Below, piece after piece: positions 18,377 to 25,709 of a DNA stretch of 64,000 bases. The notes under the pieces are model-generated. The model saw only the letters and a program-made list of their open reading frames with translations, made no database searches and was not told where the DNA came from. The number at the start of each line of letters is the position of its first letter. Position 1 is the first letter of the stretch. The DNA comes from Pseudomonas sp. UBA5706 (GTDB lineage: Bacteria > Pseudomonadota > Gammaproteobacteria > Pseudomonadales > Pseudomonadaceae), in NCBI RefSeq assembly GCF_002419965.1, contig NZ_DIHC01000043.1, positions 327,388-391,387 on the forward strand, written 5' to 3'. Position numbers and translations under genes: made by a program.

Positions 18377-18913
18377 ATGCAAGACAGTTTTCCGATATTC
18401 CGCTATCACCGTGATCCAATTTTAACAGGCGCCATTCAGGCAAGTGACGAGGTCTGCGACTGCTGTAAGCGCGCCAGGGGATACGTTTATCGAGGTGGTG
18501 TTTATGCTGAACATGACGACGAGATTCTTCTATGTCCATGGTGCATCGCAGATGGTAATGCCGCCGCAAAATTTCATGGTTCGTTTAATCAGGTGGATTC
18601 ATTGATCGAACATGGCGTGCCTGCGTCAGTGGTGAGGGAGTTGAGTGAGCGAACGCCAGGTTACAGCTCTTGGCAAGAAGTGGTATGGCTGCATCACTGC
18701 TCCGACGCATGCGAGTTTCATGGCGATGCGACTGCTGAGGACGTTCGGAATGCGAGTGCTGATACGTTCGAAGCATTTATGAAGGGCCAGGAAGAATACC
18801 GAGCGCATTGGATTTCGGTATTTCGTGACTATGAGCCGAATGAGGATCTTGTCTTCTACCGCTATGTCTGCAGGCATTGCCAAGCGGTCCGACTAATGTA
18901 CGAGTACAGCTGA
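18377..18913 (+). CDS. CbrC/UPF0167-family protein
   Basis: A 178-residue cytoplasmic protein starting MQDSFPIFRYHRDPILTG, matching the family's opening FxYHPDP-type segment. A first cysteine group is CDCC (with VCDCCKRARGYVYRGGVY), a second is LCPWCIADG, and the C-terminus has VCRHCQAVRL, so one or two metal sites are likely. In E. coli the family member CbrC (YieJ), under CreBC control, was linked to tolerance of colicin E2, a DNase colicin. Here the gene lies next to a DNase bacteriocin locus, which makes a link to nuclease-bacteriocin defence worth testing. It is followed by its own terminator. Confidence 0.82.
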   Translation: MQDSFPIFRYHRDPILTGAIQASDEVCDCCKRARGYVYRGGVYAEHDDEILLCPWCIADGNAAAKFHGSFNQVDSLIEHGVPASVVRELSERTPGYSSWQEVVWLHHCSDACEFHGDATAEDVRNASADTFEAFMKGQEEYRAHWISVFRDYEPNEDLVFYRYVCRHCQAVRLMYEYS

Positions 18914-18957
18914 CGCTTTGCCTGGAACCGCCAACAGCAATAACCGATTACGTATGG

Positions 18958-18983
18958 AAGGCAGATCGTTGATCTGCCTTTTT
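18958..18983 (+). terminator. Terminator after the CbrC-family gene
   Basis: AAGGCAGATC (18958-18967) pairs perfectly with GATCTGCCTT (18971-18980) around GTT, ten base pairs, ending in a short T-run on the plus strand. It also stands at the end of the convergent minus-strand bacteriocin operon, where the stem could work but the T-run is poor. Confidence 0.82.
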
Positions 18984-19009
18984 GGAATGGATTTCCTGCC
19001 AGCGTAGCG

Positions 19010-19813
19010 TTAGCGGGCCGTCGTGGCAGATGTCTCGGTTGTGTTCAAATACGGAGCGATCGTCGAGGCGTAGAGAGTTACTGCCGAATCGATGCTTTGT
19101 TTGAGAACCAATGTCGCACGGTCGATTTCTCCCGTCGCTGCGGGGCCGGGAATGAACACAACTTTACGTGCTGGCCCGGTTTCCGAGAGAGTGTCACTCA
19201 GCGAGTGTTCGGTGCTGAGTGCCGTTTCAAGCGGTCGAGGCGTCACTACAGGAGCCAACTCCAGCGCGAGTCGCGCTGCCTGGATTGCAGCTGCTTGTGC
19301 CTTTTGTTCCGCCAAGGCTTGCGCCGCTGCATAAGCCTGTTGCTCGGCAAGCTGACGGGCTGCTAACTGCGCTGCCTCTTCGGCTTGACGTTGTGCCAGT
19401 TGGCGAGCAGCTTCTTCTGCTTGGCGTTGGGCCTGCTGGTGCGCGGCCTCTATCGCGAGCTGATGCGCCTCTTGCTCAAGTCTGGTTTGAACGGAGACAA
19501 GGTTTCTTATAAATACCTGCAAATGGTTGACTATCTCGTGGGTGACCCAACGTGGAAATGGTTGGTGAGTCGGTCCGCTGACAAAGCTAAGATCACTGCC
19601 CTGTAGCATGTCGAGAATCAGGCTGGCCATCTCACCGTGCGGCGCAAGAGGTTCATACCGAGAGCGCTTCTGGACGATTAGATTTTGAGCAACCGCCCGG
19701 TGATGGGCAACCAGCTGGAGAGGCCCCATCCCGGCGGTATGTCCAACTTGGGCAATCAATTCGGAGCGAATAGCATTGGGTAGTTGATTGAGCTGATGAA
19801 TGACTTCGAGCAT
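19010..19813 (-). CDS. Ala/Gln-rich coiled-coil protein of the bacteriocin operon
   Basis: A 267-residue protein of unknown function, starting 45 bases after the immunity gene with AAGGA ahead of its ATG. Residues 1-105 look globular (MLEVIHQLNQLPNAIRSELI, then a MASLILDMLQ helix). About 105-195 is a long charged Ala/Gln/Glu helix built from AEEAARQLAQRQ-like repeats, similar in style to the linker of the neighbouring bacteriocin. The C-terminal ~70 residues contain KVVFIPGP and DRATLVLKQSIDSAVTLY. There is no signal peptide. It occupies the place where colicin operons carry a lysis gene, but it does not look like a small lipoprotein lysis peptide. Confidence 0.62.
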   Translation of the reverse strand: MLEVIHQLNQLPNAIRSELIAQVGHTAGMGPLQLVAHHRAVAQNLIVQKRSRYEPLAPHGEMASLILDMLQGSDLSFVSGPTHQPFPRWVTHEIVNHLQVFIRNLVSVQTRLEQEAHQLAIEAAHQQAQRQAEEAARQLAQRQAEEAAQLAARQLAEQQAYAAAQALAEQKAQAAAIQAARLALELAPVVTPRPLETALSTEHSLSDTLSETGPARKVVFIPGPAATGEIDRATLVLKQSIDSAVTLYASTIAPYLNTTETSATTAR

Positions 19814-19858
19814 GAGTGAGACTTCCTTGTTTATGAGCGTAAGCAGGATGCGTTCAGG

Positions 19859-20122
19859 TTAATTATCTTCAGGCTTGAACCCAGATTTGCCGTTTGCTGC
19901 ACGCCATTCTTTGATTGTTTTGACGATACCTTCTGGTGAATTGTCTGAAGAAGGTTTCGGGTAATAAATAAGATCTGACCCATCAGGATGCTCGCTCAGC
20001 CTCTCGAATTCTAAAATCGCTCTGGTATGTTGCCGCTCAGTCATATGCTCGGCGGAGCAAATTTCTTTCACCAGTTCCAGAAAACTTTCCTCTGTCATTT
20101 GTTGGATAACTGAGTCATTCAT
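19859..20122 (-). CDS. Colicin E9/pyocin DNase immunity protein (Im9-like)
   Basis: Protects the producer by binding the DNase domain's exosite. It has 87 residues; Im9 has 86. The family core is nearly unchanged: EHPDGSDLIYYPKP, then SPEGIVKTIKEWRAANGKSG, containing the DxxxYYP motif whose two tyrosines are the binding hot spots. The specificity-determining helix II (residues about 24-45) differs from the E. coli Im proteins. The ATG overlaps the bacteriocin stop codon (ATGA at 20122-20119), the classic coupled arrangement. The gene is intact although the toxin frame is broken. Confidence 0.93.
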   Translation of the reverse strand: MNDSVIQQMTEESFLELVKEICSAEHMTERQHTRAILEFERLSEHPDGSDLIYYPKPSSDNSPEGIVKTIKEWRAANGKSGFKPEDN

Positions 20123-22079
20123 TGGTTATCTCCCATTTGACGTAGATCTTTGTGGGTATTGTCATGATTTGCTGGCGTGCTGAACACCATATTATCTATT
20201 CCGTAGACCGCACCTCCTTTGGAGATCGGGGCTTTGTGATGAATTTCATACCTAATACGATTACCTTTGCGCTCCTTTTTTGGAACGATCGGAGATTTGC
20301 CGCTCTGGATAAGGGCAATGTTTTTTTCATTCATATGTTGAGTAATCTCCGGAAGCTTTGACATTTCTCTCCAGACCGCTTTTCTCAAGCTTTGGAATTG
20401 AGAATAATTTTTACCTCGAAGCGCATCTGCCACCGCCGACGGTATCGGCGAACCTAGGCCCTTAGACGCAGCGTTTTCCCAGTTTGAGTCGATAGGACCA
20501 CCGAAACCACTCACTACCCCAGGCAAATATCTGGGGCTTTTGAACATTACATAAACTGGATCAAGCCCCGATTCATCCGGGAATACCAGCACGTAATCTT
20601 CAACTTCCTCAATGTCGTAAGTTGGATAATTCCCCAGAGTTTCCAACGCAGGCGTTAACGGGGTTCCGGAAAATTGATTTACGCCCGGATTTTCGCTCGG
20701 AAGAGAGGTAGAGCTATTCCCTGGCGTGACGCTTGGCGTCCAGATCAGAGTCGGTTTCGTATCGCCGTCACGAGTGAACTCATACCCGCTCGTGCCGGGG
20801 TTATATACAAACGACCGAACAGGAACTTTCGCTCCTACAGAAACGCCATCAGTTAAGGCCCAAGCAGTGGTTAGCGCTCCCTCCTTTTCCTCAACGCTCA
20901 TGCGATGCGTGACGTCGATGGTCCCATTGCGGCTCGCGATAAAACCGAGATCTACATTCTTCGCCACGCCCAGCCCAGATGCCGCTGTCGCGAGGATCGA
21001 AGGCCCCATCTCGCCGTCAGCTACCTCAGTCGGATACAGCAAAGCCAAATGAGGCAACGCTCGACCCAATAACTTGGAGGCTTGCTGGGTGAATAGCTTT
21101 TCTGCGAGAGCTTTCGCTTTTTGCCCAATAGAAGGCAGTTCGTGACCAGGTGCAGTAGGTCCGGCAACGACCGACCAAAACGATTGGCTTCAGCTAGATG
21201 CTTGAGTGCCGCGCGCTCAGACTCACGGTCTAACGAGTTGGACTGCTCTGCATATCGATTTGTGAGCGTGTCTGACAAGTGACCAAGATGTTCCGAGGCA
21301 CGGATGTGCAGATTTGCCTCAAGGGCATCTTTGTAGGCCTGTGTCCAGGCTCGATGTACTTGATGCGCTTGTTCTGCGTTTACACTCCGCGACCCCAAGA
21401 TCGCTTTATATTGTTCGCCAGTGATCTCTAGTGGATCTTGATTTGCAAAGGCGTACGCTGTTTGACGTTTTTGATTTGAAAGGTCTGAGCGTTGGGAAAT
21501 CAGGTAATTGATATGAGCTTTTTCATGAATAATCGCGTCTAGCAGCGGCTTGCCCGATAACCCATTCAAGTCTGTCGCAAATTGTGCGTCCGTCGCCAAT
21601 GCCGTAGGTAGCGTTGCCACCGCATCAATATGTTTCTGATCCAGTTCTGCCTTCGTTGCGGTCTGTGAATGAGAAAGCGTTTCTAATGCATGCTGGTGAG
21701 CCGCGATCATACGCTCCCGTTCTGCTTTGGCTTGAGCTTGAGCTTGAGCTTCAACTGCAGCGGCCTGGGCCCGCGCATGCGCCTCCGCTTGGACGCGTGC
21801 GTTTGCTTCGGCTTGAAGTTGCGCTTGAGCTCTTGCTTGGGCTTCCGCTGCCGCCTGAGCTTCCGCTCGCGCTTGTGCCTCCTCCTCACGTCGACGCCTT
21901 TCAGCTTCCTCTCTGCGTCGGCGCCGCTTTTTGCTGGATTTGCTACTAGTGGTATTGGTAAATCCACTGCCAAAAAAGCCATTGTTACTTGGGCGGTGAG
22001 GGCTGCCGTGGGTGATGTTAACGGTGCCCGTAGTACTGTCGGGGTAGTAATTAATTTGTCGTCTGTTACGTGTGGCCAG
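20119..22079 (-). pseudogene. Pyocin S / colicin E9-type DNase bacteriocin, frameshifted
   Basis: N-terminal part (frame from 22079 to about 21180): Gly/Ser/Asn-rich leader starting near TRNRRQINYYPDSTTG, a KKRRRRREE basic stretch, a long Ala/Gln/Arg helix, and an EKAHINYLISQRSDL domain. C-terminal part (to 20119): Pyocin-S domain with YVLVFPDESGLDPVYVMFKS and SPRYLPGVVSG, then an HNH DNase with GSPIPSAVADALRGK, RYEIHHKAP and NHDNTHK, closely following colicin E9. The two frames join if one T is added to the four-T run at 21177-21180, giving NRFWSVVAGPTAPG across the joint and about 653 residues. AAGGAG stands seven bases before a CTG at 22079; an in-frame TTG at 22112 lacks a ribosome binding site. 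Inactivation is likely unless the frameshift is a sequencing error or is suppressed. Confidence 0.85.
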
Positions 22080-22229
22080 ACAGTTTCTCCTTGTTAGCTG
22101 TATGGCATTCAATCAATAGGAGTTTTGTGCAAACACCAGATATATAAATATTATTTTTTTTATGGTTGCTGTGCTATACGCGGGTACTGAATGAGTAAGG
22201 GGAATAGCGGGGAATCACATGTGTGCGAT

Positions 22230-22254
22230 AAAAAAGCCCGCCATTGCGACGGGC
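22230..22254 (-). terminator. Terminator of the quinone oxidoreductase gene
   Basis: On the minus strand GCCCGTCG (22254-22247) pairs with TGGCGGGC (22243-22236), including two G-T pairs, around CAA and is followed by six T. It lies 25 bases after the stop of the gene at 22279. Confidence 0.85.
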
Positions 22255-22278
22255 GTCATGTAAAATAATGGAGTTAAA

Positions 22279-23256
22279 TTATTTAATGCCCACCACCACT
22301 TTCCCAACCGCCTTCCTCTGTTCCAGCGATTCAATCGCTTCACCCGCCTGTTCCAGCGGATAAACCTTCGACACCAGTGGCTTCAACTTCCCTTCGGCAA
22401 ACCATGTAAACAGCTGCTGAAAGTTCGCCGCATTGTCCTGCGGCTGACGCTGTGCAAACGACCCCCAGAAAACGCCAATCACCGATGCGCCTTTCAATAG
22501 CGCAAGGTTTACCGGCAGTTCGGGAATACGGCCGCTGGCGAAGCCGACGACGAGGAGGCGGCCGTTCCAGCCAATAGAGCGAATGGCCTGGTCGAAGAGA
22601 TCACCGCCGACGGGGTCGTAGATGACGTCGACGCCGATGCCGTTGGTCAGGCGTTTGATTTCGTCCTTGAGGTGCGTTTCGCTGTAGTTGATGAGCTCGT
22701 CGGCGCCGGCGTTCCTGGCAACTTCCAGCTTATCGGCGCTGCTGGCAGCGGCGATGACGCGGGCGCCCATTGCTTTGCCGATTTCAACGGCTGCCAGGCC
22801 AACGCCGCCGGAGGCGCCAAGCACCAGCAGCGTTTCGCCGGGCTGCAGGTTGGCGCGTTGTTTGAGGGCGTGCATGGACGTGCCATAAGTCATGCTGAAA
22901 GCGGCCGCGGTGGTGAAGTCCATCGCCTCGGGAATTGGCAGCACGTTGTAGCCGGCGACGGCGACTTGCTCGGCGAAGCTGCCCCAGCCGGTGAGGGCGA
23001 TCACCCGGTCGCCTACTTTAAGATGGCTGACTTTCTCGCCCACTGCCGCGACGACGCCTGAGGCTTCGCCGCCTGGAGAAAACGGGAAGGGCGGTTTGAA
23101 CTGGTATTTGCCTTCGATGATGAGGGTGTCGGGAAAATTAACCCCTGCGGCGTGCACGTTCAGCAGTATTTCGTTTTTCTTCGGTTCTGGCGCGGGGATG
23201 TCTTCCAGCACCAGGTTTTCGGCGGGGCCGAAGGCTTTGCAGAGCACGGCTTTCAT
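22279..23256 (-). CDS. NADPH:quinone oxidoreductase-like zinc-independent alcohol dehydrogenase family protein
   Basis: A 325-residue medium-chain reductase. The start at 23256 (MKAVLCKAFG) follows AAGGAATAG and matches family N-termini; 25 upstream residues are open but not conserved. Features: NVHAAGVNFPDTLIIEGKYQ, the PGGEASGVV segment, and the NADPH-binding LGASGGVGLAAVEIGKAMGA motif. The structural-zinc cysteines of alcohol dehydrogenases are absent, as in QOR enzymes. It probably reduces quinones or alkenals with NADPH. It is the first core gene to the right of the accessory block and is divergent from the FliL-like gene. Confidence 0.9.
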   Translation of the reverse strand: MKAVLCKAFGPAENLVLEDIPAPEPKKNEILLNVHAAGVNFPDTLIIEGKYQFKPPFPFSPGGEASGVVAAVGEKVSHLKVGDRVIALTGWGSFAEQVAVAGYNVLPIPEAMDFTTAAAFSMTYGTSMHALKQRANLQPGETLLVLGASGGVGLAAVEIGKAMGARVIAAASSADKLEVARNAGADELINYSETHLKDEIKRLTNGIGVDVIYDPVGGDLFDQAIRSIGWNGRLLVVGFASGRIPELPVNLALLKGASVIGVFWGSFAQRQPQDNAANFQQLFTWFAEGKLKPLVSKVYPLEQAGEAIESLEQRKAVGKVVVGIK

Positions 23257-23389
23257 CGGACTATTCCTTTTCCTGTGATGGCCGATAAGTGTAGGTAGAG
23301 AGGGTGTGGGGTCAATAAGCATGCCCCGCACTGATAGGTATGCATTAGCTGAAGTAAGCTGTGCCGTGAAGCGGATTGAGGAGTGGATT

Positions 23390-23800
23390 GTGAAAGCGTG
23401 GATTGTGATGTTGTTGGCGTTGTCGATGCCTGTCGTGGCAATGGCCGAGGAGGGCGGCGAGAAGGAGGACCCGAATCAGGTGTCCTATGTGGCGCTGACG
23501 CCGCCGTTCGTGGGTAATTATGCGCTGGATGGCGGCCCCAAGCTGCATGTCTACAAGGCGGATGTGGCCTTGCGTGTCACCGGTGCCGAAGCGCAGAAGC
23601 TGGTCAAGGCGAACGAGCCGCTGATCCGTAATCAGTTGGTGGCGCTGTTCACCCAGCAGACGATCGACAGCATGGGCAATGTCGACGCCAAGGAGAAGCT
23701 GCGCCAGGAAGCGTTGAAACAAACCCAGCAAGTGTTGAATCAGGAGACTGGCAAGCCTGTGGTTGAGGATTTACTGTTCAACAACTTTATTGCGCAGTGA
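23390..23800 (+). CDS. Exported FliL-like small protein
   Basis: A GTG at 23390, six bases after GAGGAG, begins a 136-residue protein with a signal peptide (KAWIVMLLALSMPVVAMA). The mature part has the FliL-type pattern: YVALTPPFVGNYALDG, then LHVYKADVALRVTGAEA, LIRNQLVALFTQQT and VVEDLLFNNFIAQ, where FliL proteins end in VYFTSFVTQ-like strands. Genuine FliL has a transmembrane anchor and sits in flagellar operons; this one is cleavable and isolated, so a flagellar role is doubtful. Confidence 0.78.
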   Translation: MKAWIVMLLALSMPVVAMAEEGGEKEDPNQVSYVALTPPFVGNYALDGGPKLHVYKADVALRVTGAEAQKLVKANEPLIRNQLVALFTQQTIDSMGNVDAKEKLRQEALKQTQQVLNQETGKPVVEDLLFNNFIAQ

Positions 23801-23839
23801 TTCTGCGCTGACTTGTGCGGCGGTGGCACACCTTTCGTC

Positions 23840-23905
23840 GCACGGTTTACCGGTGTTGGCAGTCTTGATGGCGCCACTGCAGCCGCAAAGCCGTACTGCT
23901 ACAGA
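23840..23905. repeat. REP/BIME-like palindromic repeat
   Basis: Degenerate copy of the dispersed family, ending in the shared GCCGTACTGCTACAG tail (23891-23905), between two convergent genes. Confidence 0.6.
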
Positions 23906-23917
23906 TAAGCGTTGGAT

Positions 23918-24367
23918 TCAACGCAATCTCAGCACTGCTGCCCATTGCTCGGCCGTTACCGGCATGACGGAAAGACGGCTGCCTTTTTGTACCAGTGGCA
24001 GTTGCTCCAGCGCGGCTTGTTGCTTCAGATAGCCCAAGCTTAGGACTTTGGCGAATGTTTCGACGAAAGCCACGTCGATGGCACTCCAGGGGTTCTTTTC
24101 CGTGCTCGCTTTGGCGTCGAAGTAGGGGTTCTTTTTGTCCACTGCGGTGGGATCGGGGTACGCGGCTTCGATGATTTTGCCGATGCCTGCGATGCCGGGC
24201 TCCGGGCAACTGGAGTGGTAGAAAAAGAATTGGTCACCTACGGCCATTGCACGCAGGAAATTGCGCGCCTGGTAGTTGCGAACGCCGTCCCAGCGAGCTT
24301 GGCCAAGTGTCTGCAGGTCGGTGATGGACAGCTCATCGGGTTCGGATTTCATTAGCCAATAGGCCAT
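23918..24367 (-). CDS. EVE-domain protein
   Basis: A 149-residue single-domain protein with the start at 24367 (MAYWLMKSEPDELSI), preceded by AGGAG. EVE domains share the PUA-like fold and bind modified bases. Family landmarks are the opening YWLMKSEP, WDGVRNYQARNFLR, the GDQFFFYHSS segment, and GIAGIGKIIEAAYPDPTA. Standalone EVE proteins are widespread next to the 6S RNA/zapA region of proteobacteria, as here. The ligand is unknown; some EVE domains bind modified cytosines or act in RNA metabolism. Confidence 0.9.
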   Translation of the reverse strand: MAYWLMKSEPDELSITDLQTLGQARWDGVRNYQARNFLRAMAVGDQFFFYHSSCPEPGIAGIGKIIEAAYPDPTAVDKKNPYFDAKASTEKNPWSAIDVAFVETFAKVLSLGYLKQQAALEQLPLVQKGSRLSVMPVTAEQWAAVLRLR

Positions 24368-24560
24368 GTGCAGGGCTCCTGAAGGCGCTTTGGACAAGTT
24401 GTCCTACGCTTTTATGACAAACCGACAGTCGGTTGACGCCAGCATTTGCGTGTTGGTTCGCGTTATCGCAGAATGCGCGGATTTTAAGGGGTACACCGTT
24501 ACGCGGCCTACAGAAACAAGCCGCGGACGTCAGCTTTTTGTTTGCCAAAAGGGGTAATCA

Positions 24561-24710
24561 ATGCAACGCAAGCCGGATTTATTATGGATTTTGGTTATTT
24601 TGTTCGGCTTGGGCATTGTCACCACCGGGTACGCACAAAGTCTGTGGGCCGCCAAGCCGGATGCACCGGTTGAGATTACCCAGCAACAGCCCCAACAAGG
24701 GCGTCGTTGA
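24561..24710 (+). CDS. Small single-span membrane protein
   Basis: A 49-residue protein starting MQRKPDLLWILVILFGLG, with AAGGGG seven bases before the ATG. A positively charged start, one hydrophobic helix of about 20 residues (LLWILVILFGLGIVTTGYA) and a short polar, glutamine-rich tail ending QQPQQGRR make a small membrane protein or cleaved peptide likely. The gene lies between the EVE gene and the 5-formyltetrahydrofolate cyclo-ligase gene, and is followed by a perfect 12-base-pair hairpin. Function unknown; being short, it would be easily missed. Confidence 0.68.
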   Translation: MQRKPDLLWILVILFGLGIVTTGYAQSLWAAKPDAPVEITQQQPQQGRR

Positions 24711-24716
24711 TTGTGT

Positions 24717-24749
24717 CGTGCCGGTGGTAGCGATTCGACCACCGGCACG
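24717..24749. terminator. Long perfect hairpin between convergent genes
   Basis: CGTGCCGGTGGT (24717-24728) and ACCACCGGCACG (24738-24749) form twelve perfect base pairs around a nine-base loop, directly after the small membrane protein gene and before the convergent cyclo-ligase stop. There is no T-run on either strand; it may block transcription or protect 3' ends. Confidence 0.6.
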
Positions 24750-24774
24750 CGAGACTGCTGCACAAATCCTCTGG

Positions 24775-25401
24775 CTACGCCATGTACCAACGCTTATCCG
24801 ACACCGTTCCCTGCAACGGCACATCCCAACTGGCCACGGCCAGCTTTGCGACCTTCTGACATTCGTGAGCCAACCCCAGTAAAACCGGTTTCTGCCAGGC
24901 TTTGCGACGTGCTCGATACGCAAGGCTGCGGTCGTAGAAGCCACCGCCCATGCCCAAGCGACCGCCCTGGTCGTCGAATCCCACCAACGGCATCAGAATC
25001 AGGTCCAGCGCCCAAATCTTGCGCTGTTGCCTGGGGTTGATGTGAGGCTCCTGAATACGAAAACGATTGGGCTTAAATGTGTCCCGTGGCCGTACCCGCT
25101 GAAACACCATCTTTGTCCTCGGCCATGCGCTCAGCACTGGCAAATAGGTGGCTTTTCCTCGGCGCTGCGCTTCGCACAGCAGCAGGCGCGGATCGATTTC
25201 ACCGTCCATCGGAAGGTACAGAGAAACATGCCGGGCGCGACGAAACAGGGGATTTTGCGCCAGCTGTCGGTACAGACCCTGTGCCGCCCGTCGCTGTTCT
25301 GCGCGACTGAGCGAGCGACGAGCCTTGCGCAGCAGACGGCGTAACTGAGGGCGAGAGGGCGAAGAAGGATCGTTCAGGGAAGCAGCGCCAGAAGAAGTCA
25401 T
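24775..25401 (-). CDS. 5-formyltetrahydrofolate cyclo-ligase
   Basis: Converts 5-formyl-THF to 5,10-methenyl-THF with ATP. The 208-residue protein shows an R/K-rich N-terminus (PQLRRLLRKARRSLSR), VSLYLPMDGEIDPRLLL, ILMPLVGFDDQGGRLGMGGGFYDR (read as two overlapping motifs; GMGGGFYDR is the ATP/folate site) and VLLGLAHECQ. It lies directly downstream of 6S RNA in the same orientation, the conserved zapA - ssrS - fau/ygfA order of gammaproteobacteria, so it may be partly cotranscribed with 6S RNA. Confidence 0.93.
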   Translation of the reverse strand: MTSSGAASLNDPSSPSRPQLRRLLRKARRSLSRAEQRRAAQGLYRQLAQNPLFRRARHVSLYLPMDGEIDPRLLLCEAQRRGKATYLPVLSAWPRTKMVFQRVRPRDTFKPNRFRIQEPHINPRQQRKIWALDLILMPLVGFDDQGGRLGMGGGFYDRSLAYRARRKAWQKPVLLGLAHECQKVAKLAVASWDVPLQGTVSDKRWYMA

Positions 25402-25499
25402 GCAGGCGGTCCATGAGGTTTGGAATGTGATCGTGCGATCAGGTGTGATTCACGATCCCCATCGCCAGACAGGACGCCTGGCAATGGGTTGAAGATTCG

Positions 25500-25679
25500 A
25501 GACTCCCCGACGAACCGCTGTCGGTGTAGCCCTTGAACCCGAAAGTTCAAGGTGGAGATTGCAGGAGGTTTTAAGGCTTTCCGTCGAGCGGACATGCACA
25601 CCAACCCCAACGTGCAACCCCCGTGGTTGTGCGTATCGGCTCAGGGACATGACCGACTGGCAAGCACTCCAGGGAGCGG
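25500..25679 (-). ncRNA. ssrS: 6S RNA
   Basis: Regulatory RNA that mimics an open promoter and sequesters sigma-70 RNA polymerase in stationary phase. On the minus strand between zapA and the cyclo-ligase gene, the sequence contains segments I recognise from Pseudomonas 6S RNA: GCTTGCCAGTCGGTC, GTCCCTGAGCCGATA, GGGGGTTGCACGTTGGG, TGTGCATGTCCGCT, GACGGAAAGCCTTAA, and the hairpin CCTTGAACTTTCGGGTTCAAGG. The ends CTCCC (5') and GGGAG (3') close the long rod. Ends are estimates, placed from the promoter and the closing stem; length about 180 bases. Confidence 0.92.
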
Positions 25680-25684
25680 AGCCC

Positions 25685-25690
25685 AGTATA
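25685..25690 (-). promoter_or_regulatory. -10 element of the 6S RNA promoter
   Basis: TATACT on the minus strand, about seven bases before the estimated 5' end of 6S RNA. No good -35 hexamer is evident. It sits just beyond the zapA stop codon. Confidence 0.6.
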
Positions 25691-25709
25691 CCGAAACATG
25701 TTCGAACAA

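Noticed and set aside
21021..21180. Programmed -1 frameshift in the bacteriocin
   Set aside because: A slip on TTT is possible at CGT-TTT-GG, but there is no classic heptamer and no clear stimulatory structure; a base deletion or sequencing error is simpler.
22113..22229. LexA (SOS) or P-box operator upstream of the bacteriocin gene
   Set aside because: The AT-rich stretch around 22135-22160 only partly resembles a LexA box and lacks a proper CTG-N10-CAG pair; I could not support it.
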